Shown here piece after piece: positions 6,432-15,728 of a DNA stretch of 36,367 nucleotides. This DNA comes from Candidatus Uhrbacteria bacterium (GTDB lineage: Bacteria > Patescibacteriota > Patescibacteriia > UBA9934 > GWF2-40-263): the NCBI GenBank assembly GCA_026395055.1, contig JAPLZK010000003.1:237987-274353 (forward strand). The letters are read 5' to 3'. Numbering within the stretch: position 1 is the stretch's first letter; each line of letters begins with the position of its first letter. The position numbers and the translations under genes are program-made. The notes beneath the pieces were generated by a model, which did not search any database, was not told the DNA's origin, and was given only the letters and a program-made list of their open reading frames with translations.

Positions 6432-9025
6432 AATGCTTGCCCTTTTTGAATAGACATAACTCCTCCAACGTCGAGCACGATTGTATCACGTCTTTGAACT
6501 TTTCCTTCAAGGAGCGCGTTTGCAATTGCGTTGTCTACTTCTTCTTGAACGACACGTCTGAGTGGACGCGCGCCGAATTTTGGATCGTATCCTTTATGTG
6601 CAAGCTCAAGAACTTCCGCATCAGTCACCTGGAATCCAATTCCCTTTCCTTCAAGTCGCTTTGTGACTTGCGCGATCATCAGCTTCGTAATCTCAACGAT
6701 CTGAGATTCCTCAAGTGGCTTAAACACAATCACCCCATCAAATCGATTCAAGAACTCTGGACGATAGATTGTTCGCAGCTCTTCCTCAAGAAGATGTGTT
6801 TTGATGGCATTCGTTGATTCTCCACGACCAACAGCATCCTGAATGTACTGTGTTCCTGCGTTCGATGTGGCAATAATGATGGTATTTGTAAAATCAATCA
6901 CGCGACCGAGCGCATCAGTAACGCGACCATCATCAAGAATCTGCAAAAATACATTCAAAATAGCAGGATCAGCTTTTTCAAGTTCGTCGAGCAAGACAAC
7001 AGCAAACGGCCGTGTGCGAACGGCTTCCGAAAAGAGTCCACCTTGTTTTGAACCTGGGGCCCCAATAAGTTTATCAATGCTTCGCGTGTCCTGATATTCT
7101 GACATATCAACACGAATCATCATTTGTTCACTTCCGAAGTATGTTGCCGCAAGCGTCTTTGCGAGTTCTGTCTTTCCAACTCCCGTTGATCCAAGAAACA
7201 AGAACGATGCAATTGGACGTGAACCCGGGCGAAGATCTGCACGTGCTCGACGCAATGCGGACGCAACAGCTTTCACCGCTTCATCCTGACCAATAATACG
7301 GCCATGCATTTCGTCTTCAAGGTGCAATAACTTCATTTTTTCATCTTCTGCCACATTTGTAACGGGAATTCCGGTCTTTGACGCAATTATTTTTGCAACG
7401 TCTTCTCCGGTGACAACACCATTCTCCCCACGAGATTTCGCCACATGTTCTGCAACCTCACGCGCAATCTCAATCGCTTTCTTTGGTAAATACTGTTCGT
7501 GCATGTAACGATCCGAGAGCTTCACACATTTTTCAACCGCATCATAGCGAAAAATAACTTTCTTTTGATATTCAATTCCACCAATTTTTGATTCGAGAAT
7601 ACGAATGGCGGATTTTTGATCGGGTTCATCAACAGAGACTTTTTGAAAGATACGCCCAAGAACGGAACGTTCAATGGATTCTGTGTAGTCTTGCGGTGTT
7701 GTAGTTGCAATCGCAAAGGATGCGCCTCGTGACAAATACTCATTCAAAAGTGGCGCAAGATCTGCTGTAAGCTGTTCCAGATCCATGAGCGCAAGAATAA
7801 TGTTACGTGATCGAGAAACTTCATCGAGCATCAGAAGCAATCTCTCTTGTGCAGTCTCGATCGGAACTCCACTTACCAAATGTGGAATGGAGATCTTCAC
7901 GAGTCGTTTGTCTTTCAGAACATCTGGCACACGTTCTTCCACCATGAGAGCTGCAATTCCCGCGAGCACACTTCCTTTTCCCACACCATGAGGGCCAACA
8001 AGCAACGCGCTCTCACGCCCTCCTTCAATCACACGAAAGACTTGCTCAATCTCTTCCTCACGACCAATCATCATGGGTAATCGCCCATAAACGGCGTCTG
8101 CCGTGAGATCTTCTGAGAATGCATCGAGGATTGGTGTTGCAACCGATGTCATAGATCTGTTCATCGCTCCTGTTGGTTTTGAAGCCGCGGCTTTTTGGAA
8201 ACGTTTATACTGATCCTGAATTTTTTCATGAATCCGAATCCATTCAACCATGTTTTCAAATTGTTCCGCACTCACTCCCTGTTCTTGAAATAAATCTGCA
8301 AGATACGGTTCTGCCTTAAATGCTTCGAAAAATAATTCGAGCGCGGTGACATGATCACGATCTTCAAGATAAGCATTTCTAAATGCGAACAACAAAACCT
8401 GTTCCGCTGCGTCATCAAGACCTGAGAGAGCGCCAAGTTGTCGCGTAGATAAACGACGACTGATTGGATCTTTGATTTTCTCAAACGAAAGGCCGAGTCT
8501 TCCGAACAAAATGGATGCAGCGTCGTCTTCAATCGCTCCAACGAATACATGAATGGGCTCTACACGCGCATGCCCAAAGCGTTCTGCAAGAACAAATGCG
8601 GAATCGAGCGCTTTTAGCGCGCTTGGATGAAAGAATTGGATAATATCAATGGTGTCTTTTTGACCTGCATCCACAGTGACAAGTTCCGGAGAAAGTGAAT
8701 TTCGGTCGCGCTTTGGAATAAAAACAAGATGCCGCGTAATTTCTGATTGGTGCATGAAGGAAAAACATCCAACAAGCACACCAACGGAAAAAAGCATCAA
8801 AGAAAACGTTGGACGAAAAAAAGTGGCAATCTCCGGAAACGTTGTAAATCCGTTTTGATACACAAATAACCCAGCCCCCGCGAGAAACAAGATCATGCTC
8901 GCCAAAAAACTTATACCGCTGATGGTACGAAGAGAACTTGCCTTTGCCGCGCGCTCTTCCATGACATGATGGTCAAGATTCAGAGCGATGTAGGTTTTTT
9001 TGTTGATGGAAAATCCGTTTGGCAT
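6428..9025 (-). CDS. Membrane-anchored Clp-type AAA+ ATPase (ClpC-like)
   Basis: About 865 residues. Two hydrophobic helices near residues 35-100 (SFLASMILFLAGAGLFV and the following FSLMLFSVGVLVGC) precede a Clp N-like repeat region and two AAA+ modules. The first has GPHGVGKGS, but its Walker B reads ILALMDLEQL without the DE pair, so it looks degenerate. The second is intact: GSTGVGKTE, VVLLDELEKAD, ATSNAGTQ, arginine finger in PEFLNRFDG and sensor 2 GARPLRR. The ClpP-docking IGF/VGF loop is not evident between ATSNAGTQ and RPEFLNR, so a ClpP-independent unfoldase is possible. The start at 9025 has no Shine-Dalgarno; residues encoded further upstream come from a palindromic repeat and are not counted. 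ATG 8962 is an alternative start, but it still lies before the first helix. Confidence 0.82.
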   Translation of the reverse strand: MPNGFSINKKTYIALNLDHHVMEERAAKASSLRTISGISFLASMILFLAGAGLFVYQNGFTTFPEIATFFRPTFSLMLFSVGVLVGCFSFMHQSEITRHLVFIPKRDRNSLSPELVTVDAGQKDTIDIIQFFHPSALKALDSAFVLAERFGHARVEPIHVFVGAIEDDAASILFGRLGLSFEKIKDPISRRLSTRQLGALSGLDDAAEQVLLFAFRNAYLEDRDHVTALELFFEAFKAEPYLADLFQEQGVSAEQFENMVEWIRIHEKIQDQYKRFQKAAASKPTGAMNRSMTSVATPILDAFSEDLTADAVYGRLPMMIGREEEIEQVFRVIEGGRESALLVGPHGVGKGSVLAGIAALMVEERVPDVLKDKRLVKISIPHLVSGVPIETAQERLLLMLDEVSRSRNIILALMDLEQLTADLAPLLNEYLSRGASFAIATTTPQDYTESIERSVLGRIFQKVSVDEPDQKSAIRILESKIGGIEYQKKVIFRYDAVEKCVKLSDRYMHEQYLPKKAIEIAREVAEHVAKSRGENGVVTGEDVAKIIASKTGIPVTNVAEDEKMKLLHLEDEMHGRIIGQDEAVKAVASALRRARADLRPGSRPIASFLFLGSTGVGKTELAKTLAATYFGSEQMMIRVDMSEYQDTRSIDKLIGAPGSKQGGLFSEAVRTRPFAVVLLDELEKADPAILNVFLQILDDGRVTDALGRVIDFTNTIIIATSNAGTQYIQDAVGRGESTNAIKTHLLEEELRTIYRPEFLNRFDGVIVFKPLEESQIVEITKLMIAQVTKRLEGKGIGFQVTDAEVLELAHKGYDPKFGARPLRRVVQEEVDNAIANALLEGKVQRRDTIVLDVGGVMSIQKGQAL

Positions 9026-9030
9026 AGATT

Positions 9031-9125
9031 TGTCATTGCGAGGAGTTTGACGACGAAGCAATCTTTTCGGCACGGCGTATACAACCAGATTGCCACGTCG
9101 TCGATGACTCCTCCTCGCAATGACA
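9031..9125. repeat. Palindromic repeat element, full copy
   Basis: Perfect 15-bp terminal inverted repeats (TGTCATTGCGAGGAG at 9031-9045, its complement at 9111-9125). Inner arms around GACGACGAAGCAATCT also pair, with two mismatches. The 95-bp element fills the gap between the small membrane protein gene and the Clp gene and carries no gene. Confidence 0.85.
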
Positions 9126-9134
9126 CAAAAAAAA

Positions 9135-9515
9135 TTAAACAAAGACCATTCCTAACCCATGATAAAGAATTCCAAGAATGGAAAGTGGAAAAACCGCGAG
9201 ATACGCAACAAACAACAACAGAGCCACAATCATCCAAACAAACGTAGCGATTCCGCGCGCAATCACCATGATGAGTCGCATAAAAAAACTGATGAGCTTT
9301 CCAGAAATGGTTGTCTCTCCATACATGGGAACAAATAAATTCTTTGCCCAGATACTGAGTCCTGTGGTTTGCGCAGCTCCTTTAATAGATTGTCCGCACC
9401 AAACAACCATGCGCGCAAGACCGATTGTGTACCACCAAACAGGAAGAAACAAAATTTCACGAATCAAATCCGCAAGAAGATGCTTCAAAACAAGTGCGCT
9501 TTGCGTAGACTTCAT
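9135..9515 (-). CDS. Small multi-pass membrane protein, unknown function
   Basis: 126 residues with hydrophobic stretches at about 15-40, 70-85 and 85-125 (for example FVWMIVALLLFVAYLAVFPLSILG). I do not recognise a family. ATG 9515 was chosen because a -10 box lies eight bases upstream and the longer frame reads through it. There is no Shine-Dalgarno, so the mRNA is probably leaderless. It precedes the membrane-anchored Clp ATPase on the same strand and could be its partner, which is inference from position only. Confidence 0.6.
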   Translation of the reverse strand: MKSTQSALVLKHLLADLIREILFLPVWWYTIGLARMVVWCGQSIKGAAQTTGLSIWAKNLFVPMYGETTISGKLISFFMRLIMVIARGIATFVWMIVALLLFVAYLAVFPLSILGILYHGLGMVFV

Positions 9516-9523
9516 ATGGGCAC

Positions 9524-9532
9524 ATTGTAGCA
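9524..9532 (-). promoter_or_regulatory. Extended -10 promoter giving a leaderless mRNA
   Basis: The minus strand reads TGCTACAAT, an extended -10 element, with TACAAT ending eight bases before the ATG at 9515. No -35 hexamer is evident at 16-18 bases. Transcription would begin at or beside the start codon. Confidence 0.55.
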
Positions 9533-9571
9533 GAACTCGTTCGTAGTTAGTAGTTCGAAGTAAGGGATAAA

Positions 9572-9598
9572 ATAAAAAAAGAACCCGCATTTGGGTTC
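9572..9598 (-). terminator. Intrinsic terminator after the 63-residue membrane protein gene
   Basis: Stem GAACCC/GGGTTC (9581-9586 with 9593-9598), six-base loop, followed on the minus strand by eight T. Confidence 0.85.
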
Positions 9599-9602
9599 AA
9601 GG

Positions 9603-9794
9603 TCAGAGAAGAAATCCACGAACGACGAAGATGGCGATCCAAGCGAGAAAAGCAATACCGCTTATCACGGCAATTCCTGCTCGAATAGGTCCGAAGTCGT
9701 TGTCCGGCATGACACCACTCAAGCCAATCAAGAGAAAGATCACAATCGGAATGATCGCCCACTTGAACGTCGCCCAGGTAATGACAAGGGTCAT
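9603..9794 (-). CDS. Two-helix small membrane protein, unknown function
   Basis: A 63-residue protein made almost entirely of two hydrophobic segments (about 10-30 and 40-62) separated by MPDNDFGPIRAG. It has a strong ribosome site (GGAGG six bases before ATG) and its own terminator, so it is very likely a real gene despite its size. It lies between tgt and its terminator upstream and the leaderless membrane protein gene downstream. No family recognised. Confidence 0.65.
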   Translation of the reverse strand: MTLVITWATFKWAIIPIVIFLLIGLSGVMPDNDFGPIRAGIAVISGIAFLAWIAIFVVRGFLL

Positions 9795-9841
9795 GGATAG
9801 CCTCCGTGGAAGAATGTGCTTCGGATTTCTTACACGAAAAC

Positions 9842-10976
<1,135 letters not shown>

Positions 10977-11000
10977 CTATCAGAATGTTGATAAAACACC

Positions 11001-11029
11001 AAATAAATAAAAACCGAGCATGTGCTCGG
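11001..11029 (-). terminator. Intrinsic terminator of the first coiled-coil gene
   Basis: Perfect 7-bp stem CCGAGCA/TGCTCGG (11014-11020 with 11023-11029), followed on the minus strand by TTTTTATTTATTT. Confidence 0.88.
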
Positions 11030-11037
11030 CTTTTCTC

Positions 11038-11379
11038 TTACGCAACAGTTCCGAATCCAACGGTCGATTCGAGTTTTCCAATTCGATAATCATGTCCGAG
11101 AACTTCACCTTCCATGATTTGATGTTTTCCAATGATCACATCCATTGCGGCAAGTAATCTAGATTCCACCGGAGCAATCTCTTCCCGAACGATCTGACGT
11201 ACTTCGTCTCGCATCACAGCGTTTACGACTAAAAATTCAACGTTCTTTTGAACATCTTTTGCATTTTCTTGCATTCGATCAAGTGATTCCGAAATTTTAT
11301 CGAAACTCTTTTGTATGGAAACAGTCATAGCTCCCATGCTAGATTGCAAACTTTCTAATGTAATGACTACTTTCTTCAT
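11038..11379 (-). CDS. Coiled-coil protein, copy A of a paralogous pair
   Basis: 113 residues, charged and helical, function unknown. It shares its opening (MKK..ITLESL) and its whole C-terminal half with the protein at 23647-24165: FLV..AVMRDEVRQIVREEI, then ESRLLAAMDVIIGKH and EEVL-like tails. Copy B has FLIEHAVMREELRPIIREEI and ESRLLLAIDAMMGKH. The upstream DNA is also conserved between the two. A perfect TATAAT lies nine bases before ATG, so the mRNA should be leaderless. There is no signal peptide or membrane helix. Possible roles as a scaffold or regulator are unproven. Confidence 0.7.
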   Translation of the reverse strand: MKKVVITLESLQSSMGAMTVSIQKSFDKISESLDRMQENAKDVQKNVEFLVVNAVMRDEVRQIVREEIAPVESRLLAAMDVIIGKHQIMEGEVLGHDYRIGKLESTVGFGTVA

Positions 11380-11388
11380 ATCGGCTTC

Positions 11389-11394
11389 ATTATA
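11389..11394 (-). promoter_or_regulatory. -10 box of coiled-coil gene A (leaderless)
   Basis: TATAAT on the minus strand nine bases before ATG. Copy B at 24175-24180 has the same box at the same distance. The conserved TAACTCATT upstream may be part of the recognition site; the -35 is weak in this copy. Confidence 0.6.
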
Positions 11395-11403
11395 AATGAG
11401 TTA

Positions 11404-11446
11404 GGAAAAAAATAAAACTCCCGAGATATTTCATCTAGGGAGTTTT
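11404..11446 (-). terminator. Conserved hairpin terminator upstream of coiled-coil gene A
   Basis: Stem AAAACTCCC/GGGAGTTTT (11414-11422 with 11438-11446) with an inner GAT/ATC pair, followed on the minus strand by a seven-T tract. It sits between an upstream promoter (11459-11487) and the gene's own -10 box. It may end dnaJ transcripts and/or a short RNA of about 45 nt. Confidence 0.75.
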
Positions 11447-11458
11447 ATTTATATTGCT

Positions 11459-11487
11459 ATTTCAACAGAAATTTTTACATTTGTCAA
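11459..11487 (-). promoter_or_regulatory. Conserved upstream promoter of cassette A
   Basis: TTGACA (11482-11487), 17-base spacer, TGAAAT (11459-11464) preceded by TG(T) on the minus strand. Hexamers and spacing are identical in cassette B (24255-24283), although the spacers differ. Confidence 0.6.
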
Positions 11488-11505
11488 TCCGTCAGCTGTG
11501 GATAT

Positions 11506-12567
11506 TTACTCATTCAACCCAAGTGTCTCAAGCATTTTCTTTTGTTCCTTTGATAACTTGTGCGGCGTGATGACCTTCACAATCACAATGTGATCTCCAC
11601 GGCCACCTCGCGTTGGCACACCCTTTCCACGAAGACGCAATTGCGTTTGTGATTGCGTTCCGGCTGGAATGGTCAGATCCGCTTTGCCATCAACTGTCTC
11701 GATCGCAACAACGGCACCGAGTGCAGCTTGTGTGAATCCAATTTGCTTTTCAGAATAAATTGTATCGCCATCGCGTTCGAAGCGATGATCTGGTTTTACG
11801 CCAATGCGTACAAACAAATCCCCAGACTCACCACCCTTGATCGCTTCACCTTCGGATCGGACACGAAGAACATTCGCATTTTCGACACCAGATGGAATAT
11901 GGACGTTCAATGTTTTGCGTTTTTTCTCAAGACCTGTGCCGTGACAGGTTGTACAAGGAGTATTTGGAATTTCTCCAACTCCATGACAGGTTTCACACGT
12001 ACGTTTGGTCTGCATGTTTCCAAGAATCGTGCGCTGAACACCAATTACAACTCCATGACCGTCACACACACCACATTTCTTCACACCCTTCCCTGGTTCC
12101 GCACCATTTCCGCCACAACGTTCACAAGGACAATTTTTTGTAAGAGAGATTTCCTTATCGACTCCAAAAATAGATTCGTGAAACAAAAGATGCACATCTA
12201 CTTGAATATCTCCCCCGCGACGTTGTTGAGAAGATTGACGAGATCCACCAAAGACTCCGCCAAATAAATCTCCAAGATCGCCAAAATCCGCGCCAGAGAA
12301 ATCAAATCCCCCGCCATTAAATCCGCCACCACCGTATCCTCCGCCGGCAGAACCGTCGAAAGCTCCGGATCCAAATTGATCATACTGCGCACGTTTCTTC
12401 TCGTCGCCAAGAATTTGGTACGCCTCATTAATCTCTTTAAACTTGGCTTCATCCCCACCTTGTTTGTCTGGGTGATGTTTGTGCGCCAAAACACGAAACG
12501 CTTTTTTAATTTCGTCCTGCGAAGCGGATTTTTCAATCCCGAGAAGTTTGTAGTAATCTTTGGCCAT
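11506..12567 (-). CDS. dnaJ: Co-chaperone DnaJ (Hsp40, type I)
   Basis: DnaJ delivers unfolded clients to DnaK and stimulates its ATPase. The 353-residue protein has the J domain (residues 1-68, with HPD in HKHHPDKQGG), a Gly/Phe-rich linker (about 70-110) and four CxxCxGxG zinc motifs (CERCGGNG, CGVCDGHG, CETCHGVG, CTTCHGTG). The C-terminal substrate-binding domains follow. It is the last gene of the heat-shock cluster, separated from ybaK by half of a palindromic repeat. No Shine-Dalgarno is visible upstream of ATG. Confidence 0.97.
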   Translation of the reverse strand: MAKDYYKLLGIEKSASQDEIKKAFRVLAHKHHPDKQGGDEAKFKEINEAYQILGDEKKRAQYDQFGSGAFDGSAGGGYGGGGFNGGGFDFSGADFGDLGDLFGGVFGGSRQSSQQRRGGDIQVDVHLLFHESIFGVDKEISLTKNCPCERCGGNGAEPGKGVKKCGVCDGHGVVIGVQRTILGNMQTKRTCETCHGVGEIPNTPCTTCHGTGLEKKRKTLNVHIPSGVENANVLRVRSEGEAIKGGESGDLFVRIGVKPDHRFERDGDTIYSEKQIGFTQAALGAVVAIETVDGKADLTIPAGTQSQTQLRLRGKGVPTRGGRGDHIVIVKVITPHKLSKEQKKMLETLGLNE

Positions 12568-12580
12568 AATGTTTTTAGTA

Positions 12581-12631
12581 TGTCATTGCGAGGAGTCATC
12601 GACGCACTGCGAAGCAGCCTCCCAGCAATCT
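12581..12631. repeat. Palindromic repeat element, single arm
   Basis: One arm only: TGTCATTGCGAG at 12581-12592, through CACTGCGAAGCAG, to AGCAATCT at 12624-12631. It closely matches the inverted right arm of the element at 15088-15201. No matching second arm follows, because the ybaK stop codon lies two bases on. It fills the dnaJ-ybaK gap. Confidence 0.7.
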
Positions 12632-12632
12632 T

Positions 12633-13130
12633 TTATTCCTCCAGTTTATCGAGAGGCTGTGGTGTCGGAACTTTTCCGATCTCCATCAGAATTGGTTTCT
12701 CGATGGCAATGTAATCTTCAAACTTCATATCAACCGAGTCTGTGAGCGAACCTGCATTAAAGTGAATGCGTTCATTCTCGGACAGTCGAGGATCACAAAA
12801 TGTTTTGATGTTGAAAAGGGATCCAAATGGCGGAACGGAACCTGGGACACAACCCGTGACTGCGAAAGGATCCGGTGCAAACCCAACTCCTTCGCCCGTC
12901 GCAGCTTTTGCTTTTGCGTTGTCGAGTTTCAAGTCGGCCGGCATGACAAAAAGATAATGCGTTCCGGTCTTGTGACCTTTGGTGACAATCGCTTTTGCGC
13001 CTGCGTGCATCTCGACACCGCGGACGCGAGAAGCATCCGCACTCGTGAGCGTAGGCTCGTGATGCTCGGTGTGATAGACGACACCGGCAGCGTCGAGTCG
13101 AGCGATAATTTTTTGATAAACATCTGTCAT
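12633..13130 (-). CDS. YbaK/ProX-type aminoacyl-tRNA deacylase
   Basis: Members of this fold hydrolyse mischarged tRNAs such as Cys-tRNA(Pro) or Ala-tRNA(Pro). In 165 residues it shows the family pattern AKAIVTKGHKTG, the KLDNAKAKAATG segment with the conserved lysine, and GCVPGSVPPFG, the substrate-pocket glycine-proline turn. ATG 13130 was chosen because similarity begins there; the longer frame adds a stretch overlapping the dnaK terminator. It lies between dnaK and dnaJ, an unusual guest in a heat-shock cluster, and suggests protein-quality control at translation. The exact tRNA substrate is not assigned. Confidence 0.85.
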   Translation of the reverse strand: MTDVYQKIIARLDAAGVVYHTEHHEPTLTSADASRVRGVEMHAGAKAIVTKGHKTGTHYLFVMPADLKLDNAKAKAATGEGVGFAPDPFAVTGCVPGSVPPFGSLFNIKTFCDPRLSENERIHFNAGSLTDSVDMKFEDYIAIEKPILMEIGKVPTPQPLDKLEE

Positions 13131-13153
13131 ACAAAAATAAATGAACGTCGAAA

Positions 13154-13174
13154 GGGCGGGCACAAGACCCGCCC
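13154..13174 (-). terminator. GC-rich hairpin after dnaK
   Basis: Perfect GGGCGGG/CCCGCCC stem (13154-13160 with 13168-13174), seven-base loop. Only three T follow on the minus strand, so it is likely a partial terminator or mRNA-stabilising hairpin that lowers ybaK-dnaJ expression relative to dnaK. Confidence 0.65.
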
Positions 13175-13183
13175 CACGAATAA

Positions 13184-15073
13184 TTATTCCTTCTTCTCCG
13201 TAAACTCCGCATCAATCGGTTCATCCTTCTTTTCTTCATTCGATGTGCCCTCGCCTTGCGCGCCCTCTGCGCCTTTGGCTTCGTACATCTTCGCTCCAAC
13301 CGCTTGTGCGGCTGTTGAGAGTTCATCCGCAGCCTTCTTAATCGCTTCGTGATCGTCGCCATCTTTTACCTTCTTCAAGGCTTCGATCTTTTCTTCGACC
13401 TCTTTGCGTTCAATATCCGAGATCTTGTCTCCGCCGTCCTTCAACATTTTCTCGGTTGTATAAATCATTGTTTCCGCGATGTTCTGGTGCTCCACGCGTT
13501 CTTTGCGCTTTGCGTCTTCTTCCGCATGTTCATCTGCATCTTTCTTCATGCGTTCGATTTCGTCTTTCGACAAACCAGTCGATCCTTGGATTGTAATTTG
13601 TTGGCTCTTGCCTGAAGCTTTATCGGTTCCCGTCACGTGCAAGATTCCGTTTGCGTCGATATCGAACTTCACTTCGATTTGTGGAACGCCGCGTGGTGCC
13701 ATTGGCAAACCGGAGAGAACGAAGCGACCGAGCGTTTTGTTTCCGTCCACCATCGCGCGTTCACCTTGAAGCACGTGAATCTCAACAGTCGTCTGGTTAT
13801 CGGCCGCAGTCGAAAAGATTTGCGACTTCGATGTTGGAACCGTTGTGTTGCGTTCGATCAACTTTGTCATCACGCTTCCCATGGTTTCGATTCCAACAGA
13901 AAGTGGAGTCACGTCGAGCAACAACACATCTTTTACTTCACCCTGAAGAACTCCTGCTTGAACCGCAGCTCCGAGAGCCACAACTTCATCTGGGTTCACG
14001 GTGATGTTTGGTTTCTTGCCGAAGAATTCCTCGACGACTTTTTGCACGAGCGGCATGCGTGTCATTCCTCCGACCATGACGATTTCTTGAATGTCATCTT
14101 TCGAGAGGCCAGCGTCTTTGAGCGCAGCTTGCACAGGTCCGATTGTTTTTTGAACGAGATCGTAACAAAGTTCTTCGAGCTTCGATCGTGTAAGTGTAAT
14201 CACCAAGTGCTTTGGTCCATTTGCATCCGATGTGATGAACGGTTGGTTGATTTCTGTTTGTTGTGAAGTTGAAAGTTCGATCTTCGCGCGCTCTGCGGCG
14301 TCCTTAATACGTTGCAACGCGAGTGGATCTTTTGCGAGGTCGACACCTTCTTGCTTTTTGAATTCTGCGAGAATCCAATCAATGATCACGCGATCGAAAT
14401 CATCTCCACCAAGGTGAGTGTCACCATTGGTCGACTTAACCTCGACTGTATCAGCCGAGATGTCGAGAACAGAAACGTCGAACGTTCCTCCACCGAGATC
14501 GTAAACCGCGATTTGTTGTCCGGCTTTCTTATCGAACCCGTATGCAAGCGCTGCGGCTGTTGGCTCGTTGATGATGCGCAAAACTTTGAGTCCAGCGATT
14601 TCACCTGCAACCTTCGTCGCGTTACGTTGTGCATCGTCGAAGTATGCAGGAACCGTGATCACGGCTTCTGTTACTTTCTCGCCGAGCTTTTCTTCTACGT
14701 CAGCTTTAATCTTTTGCAAAATCATCGCGGAGATTTCTTCTGGAGTATATTCCTTCTCTCCCATCTTGATCGCAACACCATCGCCGTGTTTGACGATCAT
14801 GTACGGCATCATTTGTTTGTCACGAGAAACTTCTGCGTCGTCAAAACGGCGACCGATCAAACGCTTAATCGAAAACAATGTGTTTGCTGGGTTTGTCACA
14901 GCTTGGCGCTTTGCAGGAAGTCCAACAACGCGTTCTCCGCTCTTCGCGGTTGCAACAATCGATGGCGTTGTGCGTGCTCCCTCCTTATTTTCGAGAACCT
15001 TTGGTTGTCCACCTTCCATGATGGCTACACAAGAGTTTGTTGTTCCAAGGTCGATTCCAATAATTTTTGACAT
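13184..15073 (-). CDS. dnaK: Molecular chaperone DnaK (Hsp70)
   Basis: A 629-residue Hsp70. Seen: [19 protein letters not shown] at the N-terminus, phosphate-binding [14 protein letters not shown], the adenosine motif [13 protein letters not shown], the linker region [16 protein letters not shown] and a substrate-binding domain with a charged helical lid ending [17 protein letters not shown]. Full length. ATG 15073 opens [10 protein letters not shown]; the frame extends upstream only into a palindromic repeat. No Shine-Dalgarno is seen. It belongs to the CIRCE-controlled cluster with hrcA, grpE and dnaJ. Confidence 0.98.
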   Translation of the reverse strand: MSKIIGIDLGTTNSCVAIMEGGQPKVLENKEGARTTPSIVATAKSGERVVGLPAKRQAVTNPANTLFSIKRLIGRRFDDAEVSRDKQMMPYMIVKHGDGVAIKMGEKEYTPEEISAMILQKIKADVEEKLGEKVTEAVITVPAYFDDAQRNATKVAGEIAGLKVLRIINEPTAAALAYGFDKKAGQQIAVYDLGGGTFDVSVLDISADTVEVKSTNGDTHLGGDDFDRVIIDWILAEFKKQEGVDLAKDPLALQRIKDAAERAKIELSTSQQTEINQPFITSDANGPKHLVITLTRSKLEELCYDLVQKTIGPVQAALKDAGLSKDDIQEIVMVGGMTRMPLVQKVVEEFFGKKPNITVNPDEVVALGAAVQAGVLQGEVKDVLLLDVTPLSVGIETMGSVMTKLIERNTTVPTSKSQIFSTAADNQTTVEIHVLQGERAMVDGNKTLGRFVLSGLPMAPRGVPQIEVKFDIDANGILHVTGTDKASGKSQQITIQGSTGLSKDEIERMKKDADEHAEEDAKRKERVEHQNIAETMIYTTEKMLKDGGDKISDIERKEVEEKIEALKKVKDGDDHEAIKKAADELSTAAQAVGAKMYEAKGAEGAQGEGTSNEEKKDEPIDAEFTEKKE

Positions 15074-15087
15074 ATGGGCATTTATTC

Positions 15088-15201
15088 TGTCATTGCGAGA
15101 AGTTCGACGACAAAGCAATCTTCGCATCGGCTAAAGCATATTTCCTTGAAGGAAAAGATTGCTAAGAGACTGCTTCGCAGTGCGCTCCGCTCGCAATGAC
15201 A
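15088..15201. repeat. Palindromic repeat element, long copy
   Basis: Outer ends TGTCATTGCGAG (15088-15099) and, at the right end, the complement of TGTCATTGCGAGCGGAG ending at 15201. Inner arms meet near AAGCAATCTT on the left and AAGATTGC on the right, with a small central hairpin TTTCCTTGAAGGAAA. It spans the gap directly upstream of the dnaK start, so it lies in the dnaK mRNA leader. Confidence 0.8.
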
Positions 15202-15300
15202 CAAGTATTTTATTTTTTTATTTTTTACTCATCGGAATCCTCGATCACTGATCAAGTCCTCTGAAAAATGGACGAGTGATTCGTCCGAGACGAAAGAACA

Positions 15301-15648
15301 TTAGTTTGCGTTAACTGTCGTGGCTTTTTGAATCTTGATGATGCGTTTCACTTTCTCGCAATCGATCATAGCGACCGCGACGGTACCATGTTCGTTCTGA
15401 TCAACAGACATCCAGCAAAGTTCCTCTGCATCATCCCCCATTTTCCAAACCGCACGATTCAAATACCACGCATCACGGCCGTTGATACGCAGACGTTCCA
15501 TCGGAACATGCTCGTTCGCCGGCAGAAACTCCACAGAAGATGATGGTCGATTGAGTGCTTGCATGATAATGAGGAACATTCCCACAAGAGAGATGGCGAC
15601 GACAGCAGACATCATGAGTGGCAAAGGACGGATGAAATCTTTGAACAT
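15301..15648 (-). CDS. Single-pass membrane protein inside the heat-shock cluster
   Basis: 115 residues of unknown function. There is an N-terminal hydrophobic helix (about residues 8-30, LPLMMSAVVAISLVGMFLIIM) and then a soluble domain with two cysteines (DDAEELCWMSVDQ and MIDCEKVKR) that could bind metal or form a disulfide. ATG 15648 has GAGGTG six bases upstream. It lies between grpE and dnaK, where no extra gene is usually found. No family recognised. Confidence 0.65.
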   Translation of the reverse strand: MFKDFIRPLPLMMSAVVAISLVGMFLIIMQALNRPSSSVEFLPANEHVPMERLRINGRDAWYLNRAVWKMGDDAEELCWMSVDQNEHGTVAVAMIDCEKVKRIIKIQKATTVNAN

Positions 15649-15682
15649 GACACACCTCACGCAAGAAGAAAAATCCTGTTCT

Positions 15683-15725
15683 CTGTGTTTCAGATGCAGG
15701 TGACCAACCTGAATCCGAAACACAG
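15683..15725 (-). terminator. Long stem-loop downstream of grpE
   Basis: A 43-base near-perfect hairpin (CTGTGTTTC arms at 15683-15691 and 15717-15725, with more pairs inside) right after the grpE stop. A T-run appears only about ten bases later, so it may be a partial terminator or an mRNA-processing or stability element rather than a full stop. Confidence 0.6.
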
Positions 15726-15728
15726 AAA

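Noticed and set aside
9026-9142. N-terminal extension of the Clp-type ATPase
   Set aside because: The extra 39 residues are translated from the palindromic repeat and are Arg-rich low-quality sequence without homology.
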